Below, in pieces: positions 43,819 through 52,547 of a DNA stretch of 64,000 bases. The stretch is from Clostridium sp. Its GTDB lineage: Bacteria > Bacillota > Clostridia > Clostridiales > Clostridiaceae. Location: contig JALEZF010000043.1 of assembly GCA_022773025.1 (NCBI GenBank), forward strand, positions 1 to 64,000, read 5' to 3'. Within the stretch, counting starts at the first letter, position 1. Every line of letters starts with the position of its first letter. The position numbers were made by a program, and so were the translations under genes. Under the pieces are notes generated by a model. The model was not told the DNA's origin, made no database searches, and worked only from the letters and a program-made list of their open reading frames with translations.

Positions 43819-45063
43819 ATGAAAAAGTTAACTGCCATAGTAATTGGAGCTGGAGACAGAGGTACAAATGCATATGCTCCATATGCGTTAAACAATCCTA
43901 ATAAACTAGAAATTGTAGGAGTAGCTGAACCATTAGAGGACAGAAGAAATCATTTTAAGGAGAAGTTTTCTTTAAATGATTCTCAGTGCTACAAGTCATA
44001 TGAAGATATTTTGAAAGAAGAAAAACTAGCTGATATAGCCATAGTAGCTACTCAAGATAAGATGCACCTTGATCCAGCGCTAAAAGCTTTAGAGCTAGGC
44101 TATGAAGTACTTTTAGAAAAACCAATGTCACCTGATGCAGATGAGTGCATAAAGATGGCTGAAGTTGCTGAAAAGAATAATAGAATTTTATCAATCTGCC
44201 ATGTTTTAAGGTATACAAGCTTCTTCCAAAAGATAAAAGAAGTTTTAGACCAAAATAGAATTGGAGAGATTGTTTCAGTAAATCACAATGAGAATGTAGG
44301 GTATTATCACCAAGCTCACAGCTTTGTAAGAGGAAATTGGAGAAATACTGATATTGCTGCTCCAATGATATTAGCTAAGAGCTGTCACGACATGGATATA
44401 CTTTTATATCTTGTAAACAAAAAATGTTTGAATGTTTCTTCGTTTGGTTCTTTAAAGCACTTTAAGGAAGAAAATGCTCCAGAAGGGGCACCTATGAGAT
44501 GCTTAGATGGATGTCCCAATGAAAAGAAGTGTCCATTCTATGCACCAAAATTCTATCTTACAGACAATACAGCATGGCCAACTAACACTATATCCACTGA
44601 TTTATCCTTTGAAGGAAGAGTAAAAGCTTTAAAAGAAGGACCTTATGGAAGATGTGTTTATCATTGTGACAATAATGTAGTTGATCATCAAGTAGTTAAC
44701 CTAGAATTTGAAGACGGAGTAACGGCTACTTTCTCTATGTGCGCTTTTACTCATGATATAGGAAGAACTCTAAAAATAATGGGTACAAGGGGTGAACTCC
44801 GTGCAAATATGAATACTCGTGAGATAGAAGTCCATAACTTTGTAGATAACAGCGTAGAAAAGATAACTTTAAAGCCTACAACTTCTGGTCATGGTGGTGG
44901 AGATTTTGGACTAATCGAGGATTTCTTAAATGTTGTTTCAGGAAACAGCAAAGAATCCCTTTCCTCTGCAAAAACTTCAGTTCAAAGCCATTTGATGGCA
45001 TTAGCTGCTGAAAAATCACGTGTAGAGCATAGAATAGTTTCTATAGATGAATTTTATAGATAA
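43819..45063 (+). CDS. Gfo/Idh/MocA family oxidoreductase
   Basis: 414 residues. Rossmann start LTAIVIGAGDRGTNAYAPYA, then VLLEKPMSPDADECIKMAE (conserved EKP), and CHDMDILLYLV as the typical H-D motif. A Cys-rich insert (CLDGCPNEKKCPFY) is seen in a subset of GH-associated members. It probably oxidises or isomerises a sugar during glycoside breakdown. AAAGGAGGAAGG precedes the ATG, 43 bp after the mannosidase stop. Confidence 0.9.
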   Translation: MKKLTAIVIGAGDRGTNAYAPYALNNPNKLEIVGVAEPLEDRRNHFKEKFSLNDSQCYKSYEDILKEEKLADIAIVATQDKMHLDPALKALELGYEVLLEKPMSPDADECIKMAEVAEKNNRILSICHVLRYTSFFQKIKEVLDQNRIGEIVSVNHNENVGYYHQAHSFVRGNWRNTDIAAPMILAKSCHDMDILLYLVNKKCLNVSSFGSLKHFKEENAPEGAPMRCLDGCPNEKKCPFYAPKFYLTDNTAWPTNTISTDLSFEGRVKALKEGPYGRCVYHCDNNVVDHQVVNLEFEDGVTATFSMCAFTHDIGRTLKIMGTRGELRANMNTREIEVHNFVDNSVEKITLKPTTSGHGGGDFGLIEDFLNVVSGNSKESLSSAKTSVQSHLMALAAEKSRVEHRIVSIDEFYR

Positions 45064-45098
45064 ATATTTTATAGAGATATTTGAATATTAATTAAAGG

Positions 45099-45128
45099 AT
45101 TTTAGACCAATATAACATAATCTTAGGG
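45099..45128 (+). repeat. 30-bp direct repeat, copy 1
   Basis: Identical to 45165-45194 with 66-bp offset. Begins ATTTTAGACCAATATAACAT and ends AATCTTAGGG. It lies between the Gfo/Idh and melA genes. Confidence 0.9.
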
Positions 45129-45164
45129 TCTGTTGCAGGTTAATAACCGAAACCAGAAGCTATA

Positions 45165-45194
45165 ATTTTAGACCAATATAACATAATCTTAGGG
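45165..45194 (+). repeat. 30-bp direct repeat, copy 2
   Basis: Second identical copy, ending just before the melA ribosome binding site (GTAAAGGAC). Confidence 0.9.
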
Positions 45195-45204
45195 AGTAAA
45201 GGAC

Positions 45205-46530
45205 ATGATAAAAATTACTTTTATGGGGGCAGGAAGTACTATTTTTGCTAGAAATGTATTGGGAGACTGTATGTGTACACCTGCTTTATGCAAGTGTGAA
45301 ATAGCATTATATGATATTGATGCAAAGAGATTAGAGGAGTCAGAGATAATTCTTAAGGCTATCAATAACAATGTAAATGAAAATAGAGCTGTAATAAAGA
45401 CATATTTAGGAGCTGAAAATAGAAAAGAAGCCCTTAGAGGAGCTAACTTTGTTGTAAATGCAATTCAAGTTGGAGGATATGATCCATGTACTATTACTGA
45501 TTTTGAAATTCCAAAGAAATATGGCTTAAAGCAAACTATTGCAGATACATTGGGAATTGGTGGAATTATGAGAGGTCTTAGAACCATTCCTGTTATGAGA
45601 GATTTTGCAAGGGATATGGAAGAAGTATGCCCTAATGCATGGTTTTTAAATTATACTAATCCTATGGCCATATTAACTGGCTATATGCAAAGATACACAA
45701 ATATTAAAACTGTGGGATTATGTCACAGTGTACAAGTATGCTCTGACCACCTTTTAAAAGCTTTAGGAATGGAAGATAAACTTGATGGAAGAAAAGAACT
45801 TATTGCAGGAATAAATCACATGGCATGGTTACTTGAGATTTATGATAAATGCGGTAATGATCTGTACCCAGAGATAAAGAGAAGAGCAGAAGAAAAGAAC
45901 AAAAATGAAATTCACGATGATATGGTTAGGTACGAATATATAAAGAGATTAGGATATTACTGTACAGAATCTAGTGAGCACAATGCAGAATATAATCCTT
46001 TATTCATAAAGAATAAATACCCTGAGCTTATAGAGAAGTTTAACATTCCACTAGACGAATATCCAAGGAGATGCATAAAGCAAATTAGGGGTTGGGAAGA
46101 TGAAAAAAATAATATATTAAATGATGGCAAAATAACTCATATCCGTTCTACAGAATATGCATCATATATTATGGAGGCTATAGTTACAAACAAGCCATGT
46201 AAAATAGGCGGTAATGTAATAAACACTGGGCTTATCGATAATCTTCCAGCCGATGCCTGTGTTGAGGTGCCATGTCTAGTAGATGCTATGGGAGTTACCC
46301 CTTGCCACATTGGAAAGCTTCCACCTCAGCTTGCAGCAATGAATATGACAAATATCAATGTACAGCTTTTAACTATTGAAGCTGCAATCACTAAGAAACG
46401 TGAAACTATATATCAGGCAGCAATGCTTGACCCACATACAGCAGCGGAATTATCTATGGATGATATTGTAGCTATGTGTGATGAACTTGTAGAGGCTCAC
46501 GGAGAATACATGAAAGAATATGAGCGATAG
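45205..46530 (+). CDS. melA: GH4 alpha-galactosidase (MelA-like)
   Basis: 441 residues. The NAD motif is FMGAGSTIFARNVLGD. Family 4 metal/catalytic motifs follow: GLCHSVQVCSD (CHS type, as in MelA) and AGINHMAWLLEI, then YCTESSEHNAEYNP and DEYPRRC. These agree closely along the length with E. coli MelA. The enzyme uses NAD and Mn to cleave alpha-galactosides by an oxidation-elimination mechanism. It is the third gene of the glycosidase operon; no sugar transporter is included. Confidence 0.88.
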   Translation: MIKITFMGAGSTIFARNVLGDCMCTPALCKCEIALYDIDAKRLEESEIILKAINNNVNENRAVIKTYLGAENRKEALRGANFVVNAIQVGGYDPCTITDFEIPKKYGLKQTIADTLGIGGIMRGLRTIPVMRDFARDMEEVCPNAWFLNYTNPMAILTGYMQRYTNIKTVGLCHSVQVCSDHLLKALGMEDKLDGRKELIAGINHMAWLLEIYDKCGNDLYPEIKRRAEEKNKNEIHDDMVRYEYIKRLGYYCTESSEHNAEYNPLFIKNKYPELIEKFNIPLDEYPRRCIKQIRGWEDEKNNILNDGKITHIRSTEYASYIMEAIVTNKPCKIGGNVINTGLIDNLPADACVEVPCLVDAMGVTPCHIGKLPPQLAAMNMTNINVQLLTIEAAITKKRETIYQAAMLDPHTAAELSMDDIVAMCDELVEAHGEYMKEYER

Positions 46531-46579
46531 TAATATGAAATTGCTTTAAAATTAAATTTATCATATAAAATTTTTCCCG

Positions 46580-46628
46580 AATGATACTTCCCATAGATTA
46601 ATTTCTATGTAGGAAGTATTATTTTTTT
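46580..46628 (+). terminator. terminator of the glycosidase operon
   Basis: Stem AATGATACTTCCCATAG / CTATGTAGGAAGTATT with T run. Confidence 0.88.
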
Positions 46629-46648
46629 GTGATAAATTAAAACATAAG

Positions 46649-46677
46649 TGAAACTTTTTTTAGTATGTGGCAGTCTA
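46649..46677 (+). promoter_or_regulatory. ECF sigma promoter
   Basis: TGAAAC (46649-46654), a 17-bp spacer with a T tract, and AGTCTA (46672-46677). This matches ECF-type -35 TGAAAC and -10 CGTCTA-like sequence. It is 75 bp before the sigma factor gene and suggests autoregulation. Confidence 0.6.
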
Positions 46678-46751
46678 AAGGATGTAATGGTCAGCTGATT
46701 AAGAAAGTTAAAAATCTCATTACTAGTAAGAATTAAGGGTGTGGGCATAAA

Positions 46752-47267
46752 ATGGACGATATTTTAGAGGTTAAGAGAGCCGTAAAAGGAGATAAGGAGG
46801 CTTTCTCAAACCTTATGAAAAACAATAAAGAATACTTATACAGAGTAGCTTTTATGCATATGAAAAATCAGGACGATGCTTTAGAGGTAGTGCATGAGAC
46901 GGTTTATAAGGCTTTTATTTCTATAAATGGGCTTAAGAAACCAGAATACTTCAGAACTTGGATTACACGAATGCTTATAAATACTGCTATAGATAGTATA
47001 AAGAAGCGTGAAAGACATATGGCTATAGAAGATATTCAAAGGTGTGAGGAATATATCTTAGAAAAAAACAGTGATATATCTTTAGACCTGCGTAAGGAAC
47101 TAGACGAGCTTAAAGATGATTATAAAAATGTAATCACTATGAAGTATCTTCAAGATATGAAGATAAGGGAAATTGCTAAAGCCATAGGCAAATCTGAAAA
47201 TACGGTAAAGACCAACTTAAGGCGAGGACTTAAGATTCTAAAAACCAGATTAGGAGATGATTATTAA
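46752..47267 (+). CDS. ECF-type RNA polymerase sigma factor
   Basis: 171 residues. Region 2 (LMKNNKEYLYRVAFMHMKNQ, DDALEVVHETVYKAF) and region 4 (YKNVITMKYLQDMKIREIAK, GKSENTVKTNLRRGLKILK) without region 3 or 1.1, as in SigV/SigW-type factors. AAGGGTGTGGGC precedes the ATG. The gene overlaps the anti-sigma gene by one base (TAATG). A matching ECF promoter lies upstream. Confidence 0.92.
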   Translation: MDDILEVKRAVKGDKEAFSNLMKNNKEYLYRVAFMHMKNQDDALEVVHETVYKAFISINGLKKPEYFRTWITRMLINTAIDSIKKRERHMAIEDIQRCEEYILEKNSDISLDLRKELDELKDDYKNVITMKYLQDMKIREIAKAIGKSENTVKTNLRRGLKILKTRLGDDY

Positions 47268-48367
47268 TGAGCGATGATATAAGAATTCCTGAAGAACTTG
47301 ATTCAATTATAGAGGATGCAATAAATAAAGGTGAGGAGCACAAAAAAAGAGAGAAACAAAAGAGAAATAAAAGGAGAAGTGTAGCAGCATCATCATTATG
47401 TGCATTACTTACACTTGGATTTAGTAATGAAGCTTTTGCAGAAAAGCTGCCTTTCTTAGGAAATGTATTTAAAGAAATAAAATACTCATTAGTGGACAAA
47501 AATGAATATACGAAATATGCTCAAGGCATCAATGTAGAGAGCAGCTATGGTGATATATCTATAAAGGTTGAAGAGGCAGTTTGTACAGATGATAATTTGT
47601 TTATAAGTGTAGTTATAAAGAATAAAGCAGGCTTTAACAAAGAGGATAATGATATAAGTGAATATATGGATCATGCTCAAATAGGTTTCGAAGAGATTGC
47701 TAGAGTGGATTTTAAAGATTACTATGAAGATGACTTTAAAGATATATATAGAAAAATATCAGTTGGAAAAAGGTATAAGAATGGCTTTGAAGGTCTCCAT
47801 TCATCACAAGGAGCCTTAGGAAATTTTGTGGACGAGAACACTTTTATAGGGGTAATAAAATATGATTTATATTCCTTAAATGAAGAGATTCCAGATAGCT
47901 TTAAAGTTAAACTAGACATCAGCCGTTTGGGATATGGACTTAGAAAAGGGGAAAAGGACCAGGGAAGAACAAATATTAATGGTAAGTGGAATTTAGAATT
48001 TGAAGTTAAAAAGTCAGATTCGGATGCTGTAAAGACGCTAAAGCCAAATATAAATACTGATGGAATAAATATAGAAGAAATATCATTAACTCCGTTTGTC
48101 ACCACAATAAAAGTGGAGCTTCCAATAGAACTTAAAAATAAATTCTATAAGCCAGTAATTGAGGATGATAAAGGTAATAAAGTTGATTTTCAATCAGGAC
48201 ATATAATTGAAGAGACAGAAGATAAGATTACTGTAATTTATGAATGCAGAACTATAAATAAAGATTCACAATATATAAAGTTAAAACTTCCTGACAAGAA
48301 CGATGAGACTAGAATAATAGACGAATTGACAATTGGCCTAAGAGGTGAAGCGCCATTTGACAAGTAA
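47267..48367 (+). CDS. DUF4179 domain anti-sigma factor
   Basis: 366 residues: a cytosolic N-terminus (IPEELDSIIEDAINKGEEHK) that would bind the sigma factor, a membrane segment (SVAASSLCALLTLGFSNEAF), then a DUF4179-type outer domain (YTKYAQGINVESSYGDISIK). Translational overlap with the sigma gene supports a sigma/anti-sigma pair. The signal sensed outside is unknown. Confidence 0.88.
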   Translation: MSDDIRIPEELDSIIEDAINKGEEHKKREKQKRNKRRSVAASSLCALLTLGFSNEAFAEKLPFLGNVFKEIKYSLVDKNEYTKYAQGINVESSYGDISIKVEEAVCTDDNLFISVVIKNKAGFNKEDNDISEYMDHAQIGFEEIARVDFKDYYEDDFKDIYRKISVGKRYKNGFEGLHSSQGALGNFVDENTFIGVIKYDLYSLNEEIPDSFKVKLDISRLGYGLRKGEKDQGRTNINGKWNLEFEVKKSDSDAVKTLKPNINTDGINIEEISLTPFVTTIKVELPIELKNKFYKPVIEDDKGNKVDFQSGHIIEETEDKITVIYECRTINKDSQYIKLKLPDKNDETRIIDELTIGLRGEAPFDK

Positions 48368-48383
48368 ATTGACAATAATGTCT

Positions 48384-48420
48384 AAAAAAAATTGTGTTTC
48401 ATAAGGAACGCAATTTTTTT
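48384..48420 (+). terminator. terminator of the sigma/anti-sigma operon
   Basis: Stem AAAAAATTGTGTTTC / GAACGCAATTTTTT, loop ATAAG. Confidence 0.8.
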
Positions 48421-48479
48421 ATTATAGCTAAACCCTTGAAATATAATAATTTTAACTATAAAATTTGGAGATAATAAAG

Positions 48480-48497
48480 TTGGCATGATATATGCTT
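48480..48497 (+). promoter_or_regulatory. sigma-54-like -24/-12 promoter
   Basis: TTGGCATGATATATGCTT: GG and GC are exactly ten bases apart, and 14 of 16 positions agree with TTGGCACGNNNNTTGCWT. The only transcript downstream before the next gene would contain the hairpin at 48633-48680. No enhancer-binding protein gene is in the window. Confidence 0.45.
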
Positions 48498-48632
48498 AAT
48501 ATATAAGTATATTAATATAATAAAGTTCTATAAAAAATTAAGCTTTTATATTAAGTGAATATAATTCCAATATTAAAATGACATTATCAATAAAACCTAT
48601 ATATAAATTAAGTCTACATGAGCTTTAATTAG

Positions 48633-48680
48633 CTGAAAACACCGCCTTTTTATCTTTGAGATAGAAAGCGGTGTTTTCAG
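48633..48680 (+). terminator. 22-bp hairpin, terminator or palindromic element
   Basis: CTGAAAACACCGC pairs perfectly with GCGGTGTTTTCAG. The inner part CTTTTTATC / GATAGAAAG extends the stem. Only TTT follows on the plus strand. It could end a small RNA started at the sigma-54-like site about 140 bp upstream, or be a dispersed palindrome. Confidence 0.6.
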
Positions 48681-48915
48681 TTTATAGATATATAAAAATT
48701 TTTTTACACTGTGTATTAATTTAAAAATGTGGACATCATATAAGATGTTAATTGAATATAAAGCTTAAATACATAAAGTAGCAAAAAAGTAATGAATAAG
48801 TAGTATTGAAAATTATATTTTAAGTTTTATTAATCTACATTGACATTAGGAAAAATTTAATTTAGTGTATATAATATACAATCAGAGAATAAACATAAGT
48901 ATGGAGGATATAGAT

Positions 48916-49335
48916 ATGTTTTTAAATGAATTAAATGAGAAGCAAGCTGTTGCATTTATCAACTTAGTTACAGAATTTGCGCTATCTGACCACGATATCG
49001 GAAAAGAAGAAGAGGTTCTTATGGAGAAATTCTGTGAGGAAATGGGACTTTCAGAAGAAGTTATAGTGGAGATGGATGAAGATGAAGCTTACAAAGTAAT
49101 CGAAGGAAGTTCTGATAGAATAACAAATATAATGTATTTTGAACTTTTGAGAATCGGACTTGTTGATGATGATTATGACTTTAAAGAAGTAGATTTCATA
49201 GAAAAATTTGGAGATAAGATGGGAATACCAAGAGCAAAGAGAATGGCAATTGTAAATTATTTTTATAAATTCCCAGATGCTGAACCAAAAAATATGGAAG
49301 AAGCTATAAGTGAAGCGGAAGAACTTTTAAGATAG
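48916..49335 (+). CDS. TerB-like helical protein
   Basis: 139 acidic, all-helical residues. The pattern NLVTEFALSDHDIGKEEEVLM and GLVDDDYDFKEVDFIEKFGD recalls TerB/DjlA-type domains with metal-binding Asp/Glu loops. The function is unknown. ATG 48916 is chosen because GGAGG lies seven bases before it. Longer in-frame starts at 48865 (GTG) and 48901 (ATG) lack such a site. Monocistronic. Confidence 0.7.
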   Translation: MFLNELNEKQAVAFINLVTEFALSDHDIGKEEEVLMEKFCEEMGLSEEVIVEMDEDEAYKVIEGSSDRITNIMYFELLRIGLVDDDYDFKEVDFIEKFGDKMGIPRAKRMAIVNYFYKFPDAEPKNMEEAISEAEELLR

Positions 49336-49430
49336 GACAAAATATAAGAAAACTGAAATTTTATAAAAATATAATTTAAGAATTTGCATTATGAAATTAT
49401 AAGATATAAAAATATGCAGGAATCATAAAA

Positions 49431-49463
49431 GAAAGTGAGGTACCAAAAGGCATCCTCACTTTT
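49431..49463. terminator. bidirectional terminator
   Basis: Stem AAAGTGAGG / CCTCACTTT with loop TACCAAAAGGCAT. It lies between convergent genes. Confidence 0.8.
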
Positions 49464-49464
49464 A

Positions 49465-50346
49465 TTATTTTCCTTCATTAGCATCTAGCTTTTTATTGTA
49501 CATAAACATATAAAAGGATGCTGCAAATATTATCCCGTATCCAATGAAACTGAATATATCAGGAAATACATCGAAGATTAGGACACTTATTACAGCTGAA
49601 AAGATTATATTTGTGTAATCAAATATAGAAACCTCCTTTGGTGGAGCATATCTATAAGCTAGAGTGATTCCAAATTGACCCATGCTAGCGAAAACCCCCG
49701 ATAGCAAAAGGTAGATAATTTGCTTTGCTGTCATGGGCTCGTAGGTCATAAACATAAAGGGAAGTATGGACACTACGGAGAATAAGGAAAAGTAAAATAC
49801 TATGGTATAAGACTGCTCCCGTCCACCCAAAGCTCTAAGACAGGTATAGGCTACAGCTGCACAGAGTCCCCCTAGAACCCCAACTAATGCTGGCAGCATA
49901 TCAAAGCTGAAACTCGGCTTTATTATAAATAGGGCTCCAACAAAAGCTGTAACTATTGCTAAAGTTTGCTTTTGATTTATGTTCTCTTTTAAAAATAGAG
50001 AACAGAATATTATAACAAAGAAGGGATTTAGTTTGTTTAACATATTTGCATCTGATAAGACGAGCCTATCTATGGCATAAAAGTTACACAATACTCCTAT
50101 AGTTCCAAAAACGGAACGAAGGAGTAGAAGTTTTTGATTTTCTCTTTTACCGAAGAAACTTTCCTTATGTTTTATGATAAGTGATAGAGCTATCACTAAA
50201 GCTACTAGGTTTCTAAATACGGTCTTCTGAAAAGCTGGAAGATCTCCAGATAATTTAACAAAGGTAGACATCATGGCAAATCCAAAAGCTGAACATATCA
50301 TAAAAGCTATACCTTTGCTTCTATTGCTTATATTTTTGAAACTAAT
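49465..50346 (-). CDS. DMT superfamily (EamA) transporter, probable ATT start
   Basis: 293 residues with ten membrane segments in two EamA repeats (FMICSAFGFAMMSTFVKLSG, ALVGVLGGLCAAVAYTCLRA). GAGGAGG is eight bases before an ATT codon at 50346, and no ATG, GTG or TTG exists at useful spacing. The longer frame (TTG at 50418) has no ribosome binding site and a non-membrane extension; the first in-frame ATG (50304) falls inside the first membrane segment. ATT is therefore the best start. Substrate unknown; some EamA members move S-adenosylmethionine or amino acids. Confidence 0.8.
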   Translation of the reverse strand: MSFKNISNRSKGIAFMICSAFGFAMMSTFVKLSGDLPAFQKTVFRNLVALVIALSLIIKHKESFFGKRENQKLLLLRSVFGTIGVLCNFYAIDRLVLSDANMLNKLNPFFVIIFCSLFLKENINQKQTLAIVTAFVGALFIIKPSFSFDMLPALVGVLGGLCAAVAYTCLRALGGREQSYTIVFYFSLFSVVSILPFMFMTYEPMTAKQIIYLLLSGVFASMGQFGITLAYRYAPPKEVSIFDYTNIIFSAVISVLIFDVFPDIFSFIGYGIIFAASFYMFMYNKKLDANEGK

Positions 50347-50424
50347 TTTAAACGCCTCCTCATTTGTATGAATAAAATTTAATGTTATGTATATATTCGT
50401 GTGGTAAAAAGCTTTCAAATGTAA

Positions 50425-51522
50425 TCAATTGCTCAACCGAATCATAACTATTTCTGAACGGCTTCCGATTCGAATGGGTGGTCCCCAAGTCCCATAACCA
50501 GAGGACACTATGACGTTAGTATTGTCAAACTTTTTAAAACCATAGTCAATATCGAAAATACTGTGAGTAACTAAGTTGCATGGGAACAGCTGGCCTCGAT
50601 GAGTGTGACCAGATACCTGTACATCTATGCCATTAGCCACAGACTCATAGATGTCATTTGGAACATGATTTATAAGTATTGAAAGTTTATCTTTATTAAT
50701 AGTGTCAGTTATATCACTCAAAGGTTTATCATTGCCACCATATCTTAAGATAGCCTTATCATCCTCACCTACTATATAAAATTCGTCATTTATAAGCATA
50801 GTTTCATTACGAAGAACATGAACTCCATTATTACGCAAAATATCAGCGATTTCATCGCTACGGCCCGTGTAAAAGTCATGATTTCCTAGAGCAAAAAAAG
50901 TTCCATATAAGCTCTTTATATTTTTTATTTGACTTAGCATATCCTTTTGGAGCACTGGTTCTAGGTTGCTGTCTATAAGGTCTCCTGCTATTATTACAGC
51001 ATCTGCATCTAAATCATTAATTTCATCTATCATGGTTTTGAATCTAGAATTTCCTATGATTTCTCCAAGATGTATATCTGAGACAAGGACTATATTAAGA
51101 GTTCCACCTTTCAAAGGCTTTTCTGTAGTTATATCATAGTACTTTACATGTGGAGAAAAAGCAAAATATGTCCCCACAACTAGTAGTATGGCTATGAATA
51201 AAAGACTTATACCATGAAAGTCTAGGTTTCTATTCTTAAAAATTTTGTGAAGCAATGAAGCTATTGGAAATAATATTATCATATAAAGTAGAGCTGCCAT
51301 GTAGTAATATCCTATCAAGGATAAAACTTTAGAGAAATTAGAAGGAAGAAATCTTCCTGTAAATTCACCTAGCGCAAAGGATAGAGCCACAAAGGAAAAT
51401 ACAACCCAATAAGCTTTTGTATTTGGGTTTGCAAAATTCCGTAAGCTTTTCAAAATCCTTTTTCCTATAAAAAAGTTTATGATTATATAGGCAGTTATTA
51501 TAGAAATTCCTAAAAAAAACAT
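50425..51522 (-). CDS. membrane metallophosphoesterase (YkuE-like)
   Basis: 365 residues. Four N-terminal membrane segments (to about residue 130), then a calcineurin-like domain with LVSDIHLGEIIG, IIAGDLIDS, LGNHDFYTG, ILINHVP and SGHTHRGQLFPC. It probably acts on the outer face on a lipid-linked or envelope phosphate. AGGAGATTTTGT precedes the ATG. The downstream DMT gene starts about 80 bases later on the same strand. Confidence 0.9.
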   Translation of the reverse strand: MFFLGISIITAYIIINFFIGKRILKSLRNFANPNTKAYWVVFSFVALSFALGEFTGRFLPSNFSKVLSLIGYYYMAALLYMIILFPIASLLHKIFKNRNLDFHGISLLFIAILLVVGTYFAFSPHVKYYDITTEKPLKGGTLNIVLVSDIHLGEIIGNSRFKTMIDEINDLDADAVIIAGDLIDSNLEPVLQKDMLSQIKNIKSLYGTFFALGNHDFYTGRSDEIADILRNNGVHVLRNETMLINDEFYIVGEDDKAILRYGGNDKPLSDITDTINKDKLSILINHVPNDIYESVANGIDVQVSGHTHRGQLFPCNLVTHSIFDIDYGFKKFDNTNVIVSSGYGTWGPPIRIGSRSEIVMIRLSN

Positions 51523-51537
51523 ACAAAATCTCCTCTA

Positions 51538-52231
51538 TCAGTGAATCACAGTTACATGCTGTGGATTAAATCTAACTCTTTTCAAAAAGTCCTCTATGAT
51601 ATAGGTGAAGCCTCTTTTTGTGAGAGTATTATCCCAATCTCCAAACTTCTTTGTTGAAGTAGTGTTGTTTTCAAAATAAGAAGTTTCGGTCAAATTTGAT
51701 ACAATGGCTTTCTTTCCAGAGGACATATACTCCATAGTTTCCTCACGGATTCCATTATCCCTGTTCATTATTCCTATAGCTGTTGTGAATTTATTGGACA
51801 GTTTTATAACCACATTCTTTAATCCACTTTCATCCTTTAGGCTATCCACAGTTAAAGTTTTATAATCATCACCCATAAGAAATCTTAATGTATCAACCAC
51901 ATGAATGAAGTCGTCAAATACAAAAACTTTTGGAGTACCAGGGAGATTCACTCGATTCTTCTACATAGACATGAATGCCACTTTTCAAAAGCTTTTCACA
52001 GATTTCATAGTGAGATTCTGTAGAACTGTGGACAAAAGCACAATCTATGCCCATTTTTATAAGCTCTTCTACACATGTGGTGAACTCTTTAATTCTGTAT
52101 TTTCTGCTCATATCTAGAAGTACATCTTTATTTCTAGAACATAAAATTATATCTATATCATCTCTTGAAGTAATTACAGGTAGGTATGCTTTTCTACATA
52201 TACCGCCTATGCCTATGATTCCAACTTTCAT
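51538..52231 (-). pseudogene. Gfo/Idh/MocA oxidoreductase, internal deletion and frameshift
   Basis: The N-terminal part (MKVGIIGIGGICRKAYLPVI to SGIHVYVE) is a normal Rossmann half. It then reads out of frame to a stop at 51914. Another frame resumes with NLPGTPKVFVFDDFIHVVDT, the middle of the same family, and ends early after NPQHVTVIH. About 60 residues containing the EKP loop region are missing between them. The gene cannot make a working enzyme. AAAGGGTG precedes the ATG. Confidence 0.85.
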
Positions 52232-52314
52232 AAATTATCACCCTTTCAAAATCAATATATTTAAATATTACCACAAAAAAAGAAAAATCACTAAATAGTT
52301 TAAAAAGTAGGTAT

Positions 52315-52545
52315 AAGATTAATCCTGCTACCGTAGCAAAAGGTTTTAATCTTTTAGTAAGTGATGAAATCATATATAAAAGGAGAGGGGTAGGCATGTT
52401 CGTTTCAAAGGGAGCAAAATCAAAACTCATTGAAAAAAGAAAAGAGAGCTTCTATGAAAATTTTGTGGTTAAACTCATTGAGGAAGCGAAGAAGATAAAT
52501 ATATCAGTAGATGATATTGTAGATATGATTCAAAGGGGGGAGTAG
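52315..52545 (+). pseudogene. YtrA-type GntR regulator, 5'-truncated
   Basis: From AAG at 52315 the frame reads KINPATVAKGFNLLVSDEII then YKRRGVGMFVSKGAK and continues through LIEEAKKINISVDDIVDMIQ to TAG. This is the second half of a YtrA-type GntR regulator. The first half of the winged helix is absent; upstream DNA is unrelated. ATG 52396 with AGGAGAGGGG looks like a start but is only the GVGMF codon run. The ABC gene follows at two bases. Confidence 0.75.
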
Positions 52546-52547
52546 TT

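Larger units (their letters stand above)
48421..48915. other. 495-bp gene-free region with a sigma-54-like site and large hairpin
   Basis: No protein frame with a ribosome binding site until 48916. It holds the two features listed next and otherwise AT-rich DNA. Confidence 0.6.

Noticed and set aside
52315..52354. Palindrome-like AAGATTAA...GCTACCGTAGC...TTAATCTT
   Set aside because: It falls in the codons for the GntR recognition helix (KINPATVAKGFNLL), so the symmetry is most simply coding chance.
52396..52545. Apparent 49-residue gene with a strong ribosome binding site (AGGAGAGGGG)
   Set aside because: The site and ATG are codons of the conserved KRRGVGM segment of a GntR regulator; the frame continues upstream to at least 52315, so it is a truncated pseudogene, not a new small gene.
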